The notes: generated by a model from the sequence alone, not told the origin. A stretch of DNA of 64,000 nt from Streptomyces xanthophaeus (GCF_030440515.1 NZ_CP076543.1:3472001-3536000), one strand, 5' to 3'. Counted from the stretch's first letter, positions 48,482 through 59,638 are shown. Translations and numbers: made by a program.

Positions 48482-49083
48482 GCGTCTCCCTCCGGGGTCG
48501 GGTCGGTCGGCGGTTCGGTCTCGGCCGCCTGGGCGGCGGCTTCGGCGGCGGCTGCCGCCGCGGCGGCTGCTTCGGCCTTCTCCACCGCCTTGCGGGCAGC
48601 GGCGATCTCCTTGGGCTCCTCGGCTGCCGGGTCCAGCGCGGGCGGTGCCGGGACGGTCCACATCCACTCGCGGAGCTTGTCGCGCTCGTGGGTCAGCTCG
48701 TGGATGTCGGTCTCCGCGTACTCGAACTCCGGCGACCAGAAGAGGGCGTCGAAGGGGCACACCTCGATGCAGATCCCGCAGTACATGCAGAGGGAGAAGT
48801 CGATGGCGAAGCGGTCGAGGACGTTGCGGCTGCGCTCGCGGCCACCGGGCGTGGACGCCGGGACCGTCTCCTTGTGGGAGTCGATGTAGATGCACCAGTC
48901 GGGGCACTCACGGGCGCAGAGCATGCAGACGGTGCAGTTCTCCTCGAACAGACCGATGACCCCGCGGGAGCGGGGCGGCAGTTCGGGCTGGACCTCGGGG
49001 TACTGGGCCGTGTGCGAGCGCTTCGTCATCGTGCGCAGCGTGACGGCCAGGCCCTTGGCCAGACCGGATCCGGGGATGGGCAT
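48478..49083 (-). CDS. nuoI: NADH-quinone oxidoreductase subunit I (2x[4Fe-4S])
   Basis: 201 aa. Two ferredoxin motifs, [12 protein letters not shown] and [12 protein letters not shown], hold clusters N6a and N6b and pass electrons toward NuoB. A tail rich in Ala/Glu (~150-201) extends beyond the usual family end. The ATG shares its last base with the nuoH stop. In complexes without NuoEFG, a ferredoxin could dock here; that is inference. Confidence 0.95.
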   Translation of the reverse strand: MPIPGSGLAKGLAVTLRTMTKRSHTAQYPEVQPELPPRSRGVIGLFEENCTVCMLCARECPDWCIYIDSHKETVPASTPGGRERSRNVLDRFAIDFSLCMYCGICIEVCPFDALFWSPEFEYAETDIHELTHERDKLREWMWTVPAPPALDPAAEEPKEIAAARKAVEKAEAAAAAAAAAEAAAQAAETEPPTDPTPEGDA

Positions 49084-50048
49084 TACTGGATCGCCACCTT
49101 CACGATGCCGGTGAGCGCGATCTGGGCGAGCGCGAGCGGGATGAGTGTGGTCCAGGCGAGCTTCTGGAGCTGGTCCTCGCGCAGGCGCGGGTAGCTCACG
49201 CGGAGCCAGATCACGACGAAGGCGAGGATCGCGATCTTGAGCAGGGTCCAGACCCAGCCGAGGTCGTCGCCGAAGGGACCGTGCCAGCCGCCGAGGAAGA
49301 GGACGGTGGTCAGGGCGGCAAGGACGACGATGCCGGCGTACTCGGCGAGGAGGAACAGGGCGAAGCGCAGGCCGGTGTACTCGGTGTACGCGCCGAAGAT
49401 GATCTCGGAGTCGGCGACGGGCATGTCGAAGGGGGGCCGCTGCAGTTCGGCGAGGCCGGCGACGAAGAAGACGAGTGCGCCGACGATCTGCCAGGGCAGC
49501 CACCACCACTCGAAGGCCTCGACGATCCCGGGGAGGGAGACCGTACCGGCCGCCATGGCGACGGAGGCGGCTGCGAGCAGCATCGGGAGCTCGTAGGCGA
49601 GCAGCTGGGCGGCGGTGCGCAAGCCGCCGAGCAGGGAGAACTTGTTCGCGGAGGCCCAGCCGGCCATCAGGGAGCCGAGGACGCCGACTCCCATGACGGC
49701 GAGCGCGAAGAACAGGCCCGCGTCGATGACCTGGCCGACGGCGCCCTCGCCCGGCCCGATGGGGATGACCAGGAGGACGAGGAGGTACGGCAGCAGGGCG
49801 ACGGCGGGGGCGAGCTGGAAGATCCGCCGGTCGGCATTGGCCGGGACGATGTCTTCCTTCTGCGCGAACTTCACGCCGTCGGCGACGAGCTGGGCCCAGC
49901 CGTGGAAGCCGCCGGCGTACATGGGGCCGAGGCGTCCCTGCATGTGGGCCATCACCTTGTGCTCGGTCTGCCCGACGACGAGCGGGAGCACGAGGAAGAC
50001 GGCGAAGACGACGATCAGCCGCAGGGCGACGTCGAGGACGTCGTTCAC
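49083..50048 (-). CDS. nuoH: NADH-quinone oxidoreductase subunit H
   Basis: 321 aa from GTG 50048, overlapping the nuoC stop. Eight membrane helices; quinone-chamber segments [15 protein letters not shown] and [16 protein letters not shown] are conserved, as is [10 protein letters not shown]. It links the membrane arm to the quinone site, normally together with NuoB and NuoD; nuoD is absent from this cluster. Confidence 0.95.
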   Translation of the reverse strand: MNDVLDVALRLIVVFAVFLVLPLVVGQTEHKVMAHMQGRLGPMYAGGFHGWAQLVADGVKFAQKEDIVPANADRRIFQLAPAVALLPYLLVLLVIPIGPGEGAVGQVIDAGLFFALAVMGVGVLGSLMAGWASANKFSLLGGLRTAAQLLAYELPMLLAAASVAMAAGTVSLPGIVEAFEWWWLPWQIVGALVFFVAGLAELQRPPFDMPVADSEIIFGAYTEYTGLRFALFLLAEYAGIVVLAALTTVLFLGGWHGPFGDDLGWVWTLLKIAILAFVVIWLRVSYPRLREDQLQKLAWTTLIPLALAQIALTGIVKVAIQ

Positions 50049-51229
50049 GCGTCGCCTCCGTTGTCGGGGTCGGTGGTGGGGTCGGTGGTGGGGCGGGTCC
50101 CCGGATCCGCCTTCGGAGCCGGCCCAGGAGCCGGTTCTTCGAAGGCGGGCTTCGGGTCGTGCCAGGGGGCGTCGGAGCTGCGCGGCGCCGGGCGGCGGGG
50201 CGCGGCCGCGGCTTCCCCTGTGTCCGGGGCGGCCCCCGCGGCGGTTTCGTCCGGGGCCGGGGCCGCGGTCGGAGCCGAGTCCGGAGCCGGGGCCTCGGTC
50301 GGGGTCGGAGCCGCGGCCGGCGTCTGGCTCGCCGAGCCGTCGGCGACCGAGCGGGTGCGGCGGGGCGGGCGCGGGGCGGTTTCCCCGGTCGCCCCGGTCG
50401 CCTCGGCGGTCGCGCCGGCCGGGGCCGACTGGCTCGCCGAGCCCTCCGATACCGAGCGGGTGCGGCGCGGAGGGCGGGGGGTGGTTTCCCCGATCGCCTC
50501 GGTGGCCGCGTCCGCCGGGGGCTGGGTGGCCGAGCCCTCGGTGACCGAGCGGGTGCGGCGGACCGGGGCGCCCTCGCGCGGGGTGCGCGCGGCGGCGCCC
50601 GCCGCGCCGGCCGCACGCGGGGTGCGGGCCGGACGGGACGGGGCCGGCGGGAGCTGGCCCTTCATCGGGCCCCAGTCGTTGGGGTCCGGTACGCCCGGCG
50701 GAAGCATCTGGCGGCGCTTGGGCGCGTCCGGGTCGTGCGCCTCGCCGGGCTCCTTGGCGCCGGGCCAGGCCTTGGCGACGCGCGCGGCCAGGACGAAGTC
50801 CTTGCGCAGCGGGTGGCCCTCGAAGTTCTCCGGAAGGAGCAGGTGCACGAGGTGCGGGTGGTCGGTGAAGGTGACCCCGAACATCTCGAAGGTCTCGCGC
50901 TCGTGCCATTCCGCTCCCGCGTAGACGGCGACGGCGGACGGCAGGGAGGGGGCGCTGTGCGGGACGGTCGTGCGCAGCAGCAGCCGGCGCACCCGGTGGT
51001 TCTCCAGCGACGCGACGTGCGCGCAGATCCGGAAGCCGGTGCCGGGCTCGTCCACCGCGCTCAGCCAGTCGAAGTACGTGCAGCCCAGCTTGTCCCGGGC
51101 GATTTCGAGGGCGGAGATCCAGCTGCCGACGGGCACGTCCACCGTGAGGACATCGTACGAGAACTCGGCGACGGCCTCGGCCCCGAAGACCGTAGGCGCC
51201 GCGTCGGGAAGGGAGTCGTAGAGGTTCAC
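50045..51229 (-). CDS. nuoC: NADH-quinone oxidoreductase subunit C with long low-complexity tail
   Basis: 394 aa from GTG 51229. Residues ~1-190 are a normal NuoC (30-kDa) domain: [25 protein letters not shown], and [15 protein letters not shown]. Residues ~200-394 are a Pro/Ala/Arg/Glu-rich extension with three copies of RTRSV(T/S/A)(E/D)GSA(T/S)Q and many Glu-Pro-Ala runs. Nothing in this tail resembles NuoD (49-kDa). The overlap with nuoH and nuoB keeps it in the operon. Tail function unknown. Confidence 0.92.
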   Translation of the reverse strand: MNLYDSLPDAAPTVFGAEAVAEFSYDVLTVDVPVGSWISALEIARDKLGCTYFDWLSAVDEPGTGFRICAHVASLENHRVRRLLLRTTVPHSAPSLPSAVAVYAGAEWHERETFEMFGVTFTDHPHLVHLLLPENFEGHPLRKDFVLAARVAKAWPGAKEPGEAHDPDAPKRRQMLPPGVPDPNDWGPMKGQLPPAPSRPARTPRAAGAAGAAARTPREGAPVRRTRSVTEGSATQPPADAATEAIGETTPRPPRRTRSVSEGSASQSAPAGATAEATGATGETAPRPPRRTRSVADGSASQTPAAAPTPTEAPAPDSAPTAAPAPDETAAGAAPDTGEAAAAPRRPAPRSSDAPWHDPKPAFEEPAPGPAPKADPGTRPTTDPTTDPDNGGDA

Positions 51230-51834
51230 GCGCCGGCCCCCTGCGCGGGTGCCGGCGGGGGCGTGACCAGGTCGCTGGTCAGCTGGGACACGGACGGCCC
51301 GGCCGCGTAGCGCTCGGCCAGCGACTCGCGGGCGATCTTCTCCTGGAGCTTGAGGATGCCCTGGAGGAGGGCCTCGGGGCGCGGCGGGCAGCCCGGCACG
51401 TAGACGTCGACCGGGATGATCTGGTCGACGCCCTTCGTCACCGAGTACGAGTCCCAGTAGGGGCCGCCGCAGTTGGAGCAGGCGCCGAAGGAGATGACGT
51501 ACTTCGGCTCCGGCATCTGCTCGTAGAGCCGCTTCACCGCGGGGGCCATCTTGTCCGTGACGGTGCCTGAAACGATCATCAGGTCGGCCTGGCGCGGACC
51601 CGGCGCGAAGGGGATCACCCCGAGCCGGATGAAGTCGTGCCGGGCCATGGACGCGGCGATGAACTCGATCGCGCAGCAGGCCAGGCCGAAGTTGAAGACC
51701 CACAGGCTGTACCGGCGGCCCCAGTTCAGGACCACCTTCATCGGTTCCGGGGCCAGGCGGGAGAGGACTCCGAGGCGCTTGGGCTCCGGGAGCAGCACGC
51801 CCTCGGTCGGCGTCACAGCCGGTGTCACGTCCAT
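51226..51834 (-). CDS. nuoB: NADH-quinone oxidoreductase subunit B (cluster N2)
   Basis: 202 aa. The four cysteine ligands of the terminal [4Fe-4S] cluster are present: [17 protein letters not shown] and [10 protein letters not shown]. Family length with a short Pro-rich tail. It needs a 49-kDa partner for the quinone site; none is encoded here. Overlaps nuoA by 10 bp. Confidence 0.96.
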   Translation of the reverse strand: MDVTPAVTPTEGVLLPEPKRLGVLSRLAPEPMKVVLNWGRRYSLWVFNFGLACCAIEFIAASMARHDFIRLGVIPFAPGPRQADLMIVSGTVTDKMAPAVKRLYEQMPEPKYVISFGACSNCGGPYWDSYSVTKGVDQIIPVDVYVPGCPPRPEALLQGILKLQEKIARESLAERYAAGPSVSQLTSDLVTPPPAPAQGAGA

Positions 51835-52232
51835 TCGAGGACGCCCTTCTTGTACGCATAGAGCAGGCCGACGGCCAGGAAGCCCAGGAAGATGAACATC
51901 TCGACCAGGGTCGTGGCGCCGTAACCGGCGGCGGCGAACACCGTCGCCCACGGGAACAGGAAGATCGAGTCGACGGCGAAGATGACGTAGAGGAACGCGT
52001 AGACGTAGTAGCGGACCTGGGTGTGCGCCCAGCCCTCGCCGACCGGGTCCACACCGCATTCGTAGGTCAGCAGCTTCTCGGGGGTCGGGACGACGGGCCG
52101 CAGCAGGCGGCCCGCGCCGAAGGCGACGGCCACGAAGAGCACACCGAGGGCGGCCAGGAGACCGACGACCGAATAACTCCGGAAGTAGTCCGCCGCGAGC
52201 ACGGTTACGGTCGATACCGTTGGTTCAGGCAC
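51825..52232 (-). CDS. nuoA: NADH-quinone oxidoreductase subunit A
   Basis: 135 aa from GTG 52232 (MPEPTVSTV), preferred over GTG 52256 because CGAGGA lies upstream. Three membrane helices and [13 protein letters not shown] with the loop cysteine near the quinone site. First gene of the ten-gene run. Confidence 0.94.
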   Translation of the reverse strand: MPEPTVSTVTVLAADYFRSYSVVGLLAALGVLFVAVAFGAGRLLRPVVPTPEKLLTYECGVDPVGEGWAHTQVRYYVYAFLYVIFAVDSIFLFPWATVFAAAGYGATTLVEMFIFLGFLAVGLLYAYKKGVLEWT

Positions 52233-52379
52233 GTCCGTTCCTCGCTCCTCGGTCACTGTCGACGATCTGGTACGGACGGGAGTCTAGGGCCTGCCTCACA
52301 CGGGGTGGGGTTATCCCCCGTTCACAGCACCCCGGCCACCCCATGGCATCAGCGGGTCGTACTTGACAGGGTGTGGCGC

Positions 52380-53570
52380 ATGACCCTGAGCCATGCCGTA
52401 CCCGACAACGATCGACCTCCCCCCGTACGCGCCGTCTTCAGCGCCGTGACGTGGAAGGAGATCGCCTATCTGCTGAGCAACCTGCCGCTGGCGATCGTCG
52501 GTTTTGTTTACGCGGTTGTCATGGTTTCCACGGCCGGCGGTCTTTCCGTGACCGCGGTCGGAATTCCCCTGCTCGCGTGCGGTCTGTATCTGTCTCGGCA
52601 ATTGGGACGGCTGGACCGGGCACGCGCCCGCGGGCTGCTGGGCGTACGGGTGGACGAGCCGACCCCGATCCCCGGGCCGAAGCGGTCCGGCGGATTCTTC
52701 CCCTGGCTGTGGACGAGCATCAAGGACCCGGTCGGCTGGCGGACGGTGCTGTACCAGCTGATCCGGTTGCCGTGGGGAGTACTCACCTTCACGGTAGCGC
52801 TGACCGGCCTGTTCGTGCTGTGGCCGGTGCTGCCGTATCTGGTACGGCTGATGGCGAACGTGGACCGGGCGATGGTACGGGGGCTGCTGTCGCCGTCCGA
52901 CGACCTGGAGCGGCGGATCGCGGAGCTGGAATCCGACCGGGGAGTCGTGGTGGACACGGCGGCGGCGGACCTGCGGCGCATCGAACGGGACCTGCACGAC
53001 GGGGCGCAGGCCCGGCTGGTGGCGCTGGCGATGGGGCTGGGCCTGGCGAAGGAGAAGCTGCTGGAGGACCCGGAGGGCGCGGCGGCGATGGTCGACGAGG
53101 CGCACGGGGAGGTGAAGCTGGCCCTCCAGGAGCTGCGGGACCTCGCACGGGGGATCCACCCGGCGGTGCTGACGGACCGGGGGCTGGACGCGGCGCTGTC
53201 GTCGGTGGCGGCGCGGTGCGTGGTGCCGGTGAAGGTGGCGGTGGATCTGCCGGCGGATCTGCCGGCGGCGCGGCCTGCGGAGGCGATCGAGGGGATCGCG
53301 TACTTCGTGGTGTCCGAGCTGCTGCAGAACGTGAGCAAGCACGCGGGGCCGGGGGCGCGGGGCGCGACGGTGGAGGTGTGGCGGACGGGGGCGAGGCTGA
53401 TGATCCGGGTGTCGGACGACGGGCGGGGCGGAGCGAGTCCCTCCGGGGGGAGTGGGCTGGCGGGGCTCGCGGAGCGGCTGGGCGCGGTGGACGGGGTGCT
53501 GGTGGTGGACTCGCCCGTGGGGGTGGGGACCGTGGTCACGGCCGAGCTGCCGTGGCGGGACCGGGGGTAG
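52380..53570 (+). CDS. Sensor histidine kinase (putative-sensor + HisKA_3 type)
   Basis: 396 aa from ATG 52380. Four membrane helices in the first ~165 residues form the 'putative sensor' domain (EIAYLLSNLPLAIVGFVY, LPWGVLTFTVALTGLFVL). Then the dimerisation helix with phosphoacceptor H206 in RRIERDLHDGAQARL and the ATPase domain (ELLQNVSKHA, SDDGRGG, GSGLAGLAERL). NarL-type response regulator kinase. The catalytic half is nearly the same as the next kinase. Confidence 0.92.
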   Translation: MTLSHAVPDNDRPPPVRAVFSAVTWKEIAYLLSNLPLAIVGFVYAVVMVSTAGGLSVTAVGIPLLACGLYLSRQLGRLDRARARGLLGVRVDEPTPIPGPKRSGGFFPWLWTSIKDPVGWRTVLYQLIRLPWGVLTFTVALTGLFVLWPVLPYLVRLMANVDRAMVRGLLSPSDDLERRIAELESDRGVVVDTAAADLRRIERDLHDGAQARLVALAMGLGLAKEKLLEDPEGAAAMVDEAHGEVKLALQELRDLARGIHPAVLTDRGLDAALSSVAARCVVPVKVAVDLPADLPAARPAEAIEGIAYFVVSELLQNVSKHAGPGARGATVEVWRTGARLMIRVSDDGRGGASPSGGSGLAGLAERLGAVDGVLVVDSPVGVGTVVTAELPWRDRG

Positions 53571-53651
53571 GCCCCCGGGCCCCTGTTGTCGCTGGTGAGC
53601 GGGACTCCCGTCCGGGGTGGGCGGGGGTCCCGTTCGTGTGTGCGGCTCGCC

Positions 53652-54066
53652 GCCGTTTCCCAGGGCTCCGCCGGGCGCCTCGCCGGCGCGGCCGCGGGGA
53701 TGGGCCGGGTGCCGCACGGATTCCGCTGCGCCGCCGTTTCCCAGGGCTCCGCCGGGCGCCTCGCCGGCGCGGCCGCGGGGATGGGCCGGGTGCCGCACGG
53801 ATTCCGCTGCGCCGCCGTTTCCCAGGGCTCCGCCGGGCGCCTCGCCGGCGGGGCCGCGGGGATGGGCCGGGTGCCGCACGGATTCCGCTGCGCCGCCGTT
53901 TCCCAGGGCTCCGCCGGGCGCCTCGCCGGCGGGGCTGCGGGGATGGGCCGGGTGCCGTACGGATTCCGCTGCGCGCCGTTTCCCAGGGCTCCGCCCCGGA
54001 CCCCGCGCCTCAAACGCCGGCGGGGCTGGATTGGCGGCGGGGCGCCTCGAACGTCGGCGGGGCTGG
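53652..54066. repeat. 81-bp tandem repeats plus common Streptomyces repeat
   Basis: Four units of 81 bp start at 53652, 53733, 53814 and 53895, nearly identical (GCCGTTTCCCAGGGCTCCGC ...), with a partial fifth unit from 53975. It then runs into CCCGGACCCCGCGCCTCAAA and two copies of CGTCGGCGGGGCTGGATT-like ends, the abundant Streptomyces intergenic repeat. The period is a multiple of three, so a frame stays open, but no start or codon pattern supports a gene. It fills the gap between the two kinase genes. Confidence 0.85.
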
Positions 54067-54187
54067 ATTTGGGGTGAGGGGTGGGGTTAACCCCCCGGTG
54101 GAGATGCCGACCCGCCGCATGGTTGTGGGGGGTCGGGGGGCGGCAGGGTGGGGGTGTAGCGGAGGACCGGAAGGGTGGGTCGGGATC

Positions 54188-55489
54188 ATGGGCAACAGCA
54201 GAGGCACGGGCGGCGGGATCGGCGCGGTGTTGCGGGCTCCGGTCGAGGGGCGGATCTGGCGGGAGTTCGCGTACCTGCTGATCGGGCTGCCGCTGAGCAC
54301 GCTGTACTTCTCGCTCGCCATCACCGGCGTGAGCCTCGGCGCCGGACTGCTCGTCACCTTCCTCGGCGTTCCGGTCCTCGCCGGCGTGCTCGCCATGTGC
54401 CGCGGCTTCGGGCACGTGGAGCGGGCCCGGGTGCGCGCGCTGCTCGGGACGGAGATCGCCGCCCCCGCGCCGATCCGGGCGAAGAAGGCCGGGCCGCTCG
54501 CCGCCATGGGTGCGCTGCTCAAGAGCGGGAGCGCCTGGCGCCACGCGCTGTACTCGGTCGTCCACTTCCCGTGGGCGGTGTTCTCCTTCTGCCTGTCCCT
54601 GGTGCTCTGGGCGTGCGGGTGGGCGTACCTGCTGTACCCGCTCTGGTTCTGGGTCTTCCCGGCCTACACCGACCAGCCCGGTCTGCAGCTCTTCCAGAAC
54701 GACGGCTACACCTTCTACCTCGACTCGCCGGTCATGATCATCCTCACCAGCCTCGTCGGGCTGGCGATCACCCTCGCCACCCCGTGGGTGATCCGCGCCC
54801 TGACCACCGTCGACCGGGTCATGGTCGGCGGGCTGCTCGGGGCGTCCAGCCTGGCCACCCGCGTCAGCGAGCTGGAGTCCGACCGCGGGGTGGTCGTGGA
54901 CACCGCCGCCGCCGACCTGCGGCGTATCGAGCGGGACCTGCACGACGGCGCGCAGGCCCGGCTGGTGGCGCTGGCGATGGATCTGGGGCTGGCGAAGGAG
55001 AAGCTGACCGAGGATCCGCAGGCCGCCGCCCGGATGGTGGACGAGGCGCACGGTGAGGTGAAGATCGCCCTCCAGGAGCTGCGCGACCTGGCCCGCGGGA
55101 TCCACCCGGCCGTGCTGACCGACCGGGGGCTGGACGCGGCGCTGTCCTCGGTGGCCTCGCGGTGCGCGGTGCCGGTACGGGTGGAGGTGGATCTGCCGGC
55201 CCGGCCCGCGGCGGCGATCGAGGGGATCGCGTACTTCACGGTCTCGGAGCTGCTGCAGAACGTCAGCAAGCACGCGCTGGCCCGGTCGGCCTCGGTGGAC
55301 GTGTGGAAGTCCGGGGAGCGGCTGCTGATCCAGGTCGCCGACGACGGCCGGGGCGGGGCCGGGCCGCGGGAGGGGACGGGGCTGGCGGGGCTGACCGAGC
55401 GGCTGGACGCCGTGGACGGGGTGCTGGTCGTCGACTCCCCCGCCGGGGGCGGGACGACGGTCACCGCCGAGCTGCCCTGGCGCCCGTAG
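54188..55489 (+). CDS. Second sensor histidine kinase, paralogue of the first
   Basis: 433 aa from ATG 54188. Sensor domain with four or five membrane helices; a longer extracytoplasmic loop rich in Tyr and Phe (around QLFQNDGYTFYLDSP) is absent from the first kinase. The kinase half has H252 in the same RRIERDLHDGAQARL motif and shares most residues with the first kinase up to VTAELPW. The pair arose by duplication; the different sensor loops suggest different signals to one response regulator. Confidence 0.92.
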   Translation: MGNSRGTGGGIGAVLRAPVEGRIWREFAYLLIGLPLSTLYFSLAITGVSLGAGLLVTFLGVPVLAGVLAMCRGFGHVERARVRALLGTEIAAPAPIRAKKAGPLAAMGALLKSGSAWRHALYSVVHFPWAVFSFCLSLVLWACGWAYLLYPLWFWVFPAYTDQPGLQLFQNDGYTFYLDSPVMIILTSLVGLAITLATPWVIRALTTVDRVMVGGLLGASSLATRVSELESDRGVVVDTAAADLRRIERDLHDGAQARLVALAMDLGLAKEKLTEDPQAAARMVDEAHGEVKIALQELRDLARGIHPAVLTDRGLDAALSSVASRCAVPVRVEVDLPARPAAAIEGIAYFTVSELLQNVSKHALARSASVDVWKSGERLLIQVADDGRGGAGPREGTGLAGLTERLDAVDGVLVVDSPAGGGTTVTAELPWRP

Positions 55490-55551
55490 GGGGTCCTGTC
55501 GGTCAGGCCGGATCAAAGACACCCCCTACGGCCTGACGGAGCTGCCGCTGC

Positions 55552-55579
55552 AAGGGCCGGGCCGGATGGCCCGGCCCTT
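55552..55579 (+). terminator. Terminator after the second kinase
   Basis: AAGGGCCGGGCC (55552-55563) pairs with GGCCCGGCCCTT (55568-55579), 12 bp perfect, 4-base loop. It separates the kinases from the regulator gene. Confidence 0.7.
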
Positions 55580-55752
55580 CGCAACTCCCGCCGCGCGCGG
55601 TGCCCGTTTGCGGTATGCGACCTTCCAGTACTCGAAAACTCCCCCCGCACGACGACGTGTTGTCGCGGCTCTGCCTTCACAGGGACTCAAGGCTGGGATG
55701 CTTGGCTGAGTCAGGTAGTGCGTGAACGAGTGGACGCGGGAGCTGCTGAGTC

Positions 55753-56424
55753 GTGGAAGACAGGGTGCGGGTGGTCATCGCCGAGGATTCAGTGCTGCTG
55801 CGTGAGGGCCTGACCCGGTTGCTGACCGACCGGGGGCATGACGTCGTGGCGGGCGTCGGGGACGCAGAGGCCCTGATCAAGACGGTGGCGGACCTGGCGG
55901 CCGAGGGGGCGCTGCCGGATGTGGTGGTGGCGGACGTGCGGATGCCGCCGACCCACACGGACGAGGGTGTGCGGGCGGCCGTGCGGCTGCGCCGCGACCA
56001 CCCCGGGATAGGCGTGCTCGTGCTGTCCCAGTACGTGGAGGAGCAGTACGCCACCGAACTGCTGGCCGGATCCAGCACCGGGGTGGGGTATCTGCTCAAG
56101 GACCGGGTGGCCGAGGTCCGGGAGTTCCTGGACGCGGTGGTGCGGGTGGCCCGGGGCGGTACGGCCCTGGACCCCGAGGTCGTCGCCCAGCTGCTCGGTC
56201 GCAGCCGGAAGCAGGACGTGCTGGCGGGCCTGACCCCGCGCGAGCGCGAGGTGCTCGGGCTGATGGCCGAGGGCCGGACGAATTCCGCCGTGGCGAAGCA
56301 GCTGGTCGTGAGCGACGGAGCGGTGGAAAAGCACGTCAGCAACATCTTCATGAAGCTGGGCCTTTCGCCGAGTGACGGGGATCACCGGCGAGTACTGGCC
56401 GTTCTCACCTACCTGAAATCTTGA
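55753..56424 (+). CDS. NarL/LuxR-family response regulator
   Basis: 223 aa, GTG start. Receiver with acidic pair E11-D12, phosphoacceptor D61 in VVVADVRMPP, and Lys in YLLKDR. C-terminal LuxR HTH (LTPREREVLGLMAEGRTNSAVAKQL ... VEKHVSNIF). Partner of one or both upstream kinases; a terminator lies between, so it may have its own promoter in 55580-55752. Confidence 0.93.
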   Translation: MEDRVRVVIAEDSVLLREGLTRLLTDRGHDVVAGVGDAEALIKTVADLAAEGALPDVVVADVRMPPTHTDEGVRAAVRLRRDHPGIGVLVLSQYVEEQYATELLAGSSTGVGYLLKDRVAEVREFLDAVVRVARGGTALDPEVVAQLLGRSRKQDVLAGLTPREREVLGLMAEGRTNSAVAKQLVVSDGAVEKHVSNIFMKLGLSPSDGDHRRVLAVLTYLKS

Positions 56425-56428
56425 TCGA

Positions 56429-56443
56429 CTGACACTCTGTCAG
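56429..56443 (+). promoter_or_regulatory. Inverted repeat in the korA upstream region
   Basis: CTGACA CTC TGTCAG, 6-bp perfect arms, 4 bp past the response-regulator stop. It lies between TTGATC (56421-56426) and TACGGC (56445-56450), a weak promoter-like pair with an 18-bp spacer. Operator or weak terminator; uncertain. Confidence 0.35.
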
Positions 56444-56575
56444 ATACGGCATACCGGCAGGGCCGTCTCAAGGGGCGGTCCTACGGTCCAGAATGTGGTC
56501 GCCCCTGGGGGCCTGATCCCTACCGACGTAGGGTTGGTTCCGGGGGTGCTCACGCCTCGAAGGAGGTCCAGTTCA

Positions 56576-58511
56576 GTGACCAGCCAGGTCAGCAGCCCAG
56601 CCGAGCAGGCCGACGGGGCCGGGGGTGCGGTTGTCGGTGGACAGCGCACCCCGGAGAGTCCGGGCGGCAAGGAAGTGCGCCGCCTCGATCGTGTGATCAT
56701 CCGATTCGCGGGTGACTCCGGTGACGGTATGCAGCTCACCGGTGACCGCTTCACCTCGGAAACGGCGTCCTTCGGGAACGACCTGTCGACGCTGCCGAAC
56801 TTCCCCGCCGAAATCCGCGCCCCCGCCGGAACCCTCCCGGGCGTCTCTTCCTTCCAGCTCCACTTCGCCGACCACGACATCCTCACGCCGGGCGACGCCC
56901 CGAACGTGCTGGTGGCGATGAACCCGGCGGCCCTGAAGGCGAACATCGCGGACCTGCCGCGCGGCGCGGAGATCATCATCAACACGGATGAGTTCACCAA
57001 GCGCCCCATGGCCAAGGTCGGCTACGCCACCTCGCCGCTGGAGGACGGCTCCCTCGACGCCTACAGCCTGCACCCGGTGCCGCTGACCACCCTGACGGTG
57101 GAGGCGCTGAAGGACTTCGGCCTCTCCCGCAAGGAGGCCGAGCGCAGCAAGAACATGTTCGCGCTGGGCCTGCTGTCGTGGATGTACCACCGGCCCACCG
57201 AGGGCACCGAGAAGTTCCTGCGGCAGAAGTTCGCGAAGAAGCCCGAGATCGCCGAGGCGAATGTCGTCGCCTTCCGGGCCGGCTGGAACTTCGGGGAGAC
57301 GACGGAGGACTTCGCGGTCTCCTACGAGGTCGCCCCGGCCACGCGCGCCTTCCCCACCGGCACCTACCGCAACATCTCCGGGAACCTGGCGCTCTCCTAC
57401 GGCCTCGTCGCCGCGAGCCAGCAGGCCGATCTGCCCCTCTACCTGGGCTCCTACCCGATCACCCCGGCCTCGGACATCCTGCACGAGCTCTCGAAGCACA
57501 AGAACTTCGGCGTGCGGACCTTCCAGGCCGAGGACGAGATCGCCGGCATCGGCGCGGCGCTCGGCGCGGCCTTCGGCGGCGCGCTCGGGGTGACCACCAC
57601 CTCCGGGCCCGGTGTGGCGCTCAAGTCGGAGGCGATCGGCCTCGCGGTGTCGCTGGAGCTTCCGCTGCTGATCGTGGACATCCAGCGCGGCGGCCCCTCC
57701 ACCGGACTGCCGACCAAGACGGAGCAGGCGGACCTCCTCCAGGCCATGTTCGGCCGCAACGGTGAGGCCCCCGTACCGATCGTGGCGCCGCGGACCCCCG
57801 CGGACTGCTTCGACGCCGCCCTCGACGCGGCCCGGATCGCGCTCACCTACCGGACTCCGGTCTTCCTGCTCTCCGACGGCTACCTCGCCAACGGATCCGA
57901 GCCCTGGCGGATCCCGGAGGTCGCCGACCTGCCCGACCTGAAGGTCAAGTTCGCCACCGGTGCGAACCACACCCTGTCCGACGGCACCGAGGTGTTCTGG
58001 CCGTACAAACGGGACCCCGAGACGCTCGCCCGGCCCTGGGCCATCCCCGGCACCCCCGGTCTCGAACACCGCATCGGCGGCATCGAGAAGCAGGACGGTA
58101 CCGGCAACATCTCCTACGACCCGGCCAACCACGACCTCATGGTCCGCACCCGCCAGGCCAAGGTCGACGGCATCCAGGTGCCCGACCTCGACGTCGACGA
58201 CCCGGACGGCGCCACCACCCTGGTCCTGGGCTGGGGTTCCACCTACGGCCCCATCACGGCGGCCGTCCGCCGGCTGCGCAACGCCGGACTCCCCATCGCC
58301 CAGGCCCACCTGCGCCACCTCAACCCCTTCCCCAGGAATCTCGGCGAGGTCCTGGAGCGTTACGAGAAGGTAGTGGTGCCGGAGATGAACCTCGGGCAGC
58401 TCGCCACCCTGATCCGGGCGAAATACCTGGTCGACGCCCAGTCGTACAACCAGGTCAACGGAATGCCGTTCAAGGCGGAGCAGCTCGCCACGGTTCTCAA
58501 GGAGGCCATCG

Positions 58512-58519
<8 letters not shown>
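56576..58519 (+). CDS. korA: 2-oxoacid:ferredoxin oxidoreductase, fused gamma-alpha subunit
   Basis: 647 aa from GTG 56576 with AAGGAGG upstream. The N-terminal gamma-type domain (RVIIRFAGDSGDGMQLTGDR) is fused to the alpha pyrimidine-binding domain (YPITPASDILHELSKHK, TTTSGPGVALKSEAIG, DIQRGGPSTGLPTK). With the beta subunit it converts 2-oxoglutarate to succinyl-CoA, reducing ferredoxin. Its gene overlaps korB by 8 bp. The close neighbour of a complex I cluster without NADH module is notable. Confidence 0.93.
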
Positions 58520-59582
<1,063 letters not shown>

Positions 59583-59603
59583 CCCGCCCGCGCGACACGG
59601 CCG

Positions 59604-59638
59604 CCGAAGCCCGGACCCCCTTGGGGCCCGGGCTTCGG
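59604..59638 (+). terminator. Terminator after korAB
   Basis: CCGAAGCCCGG (59604-59614) pairs with CCGGGCTTCGG (59628-59638), and the loop (ACCCCCTTGGGGC) can itself pair. 21 bp past korB. Confidence 0.75.

Noticed and set aside
50045..50640. A hidden nuoD fused to nuoC
   Set aside because: The tail is Pro/Ala/Glu repeats with none of the conserved 49-kDa subunit motifs.
53652..53998. CRISPR-like array
   Set aside because: Units are directly adjacent with no unique spacers, and no cas genes are nearby.
53586..54077. A possible repeat-protein gene of 27-residue units
   Set aside because: The 81-bp period is divisible by three, so all frames stay open. No start signal or codon bias, and the unit is made of the common intergenic repeat.
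52508..55522. A 1004-codon minus-strand frame across the two kinases
   Set aside because: Antisense shadow of the kinase genes; Arg/Pro/His-rich translation and no ribosome-binding site.
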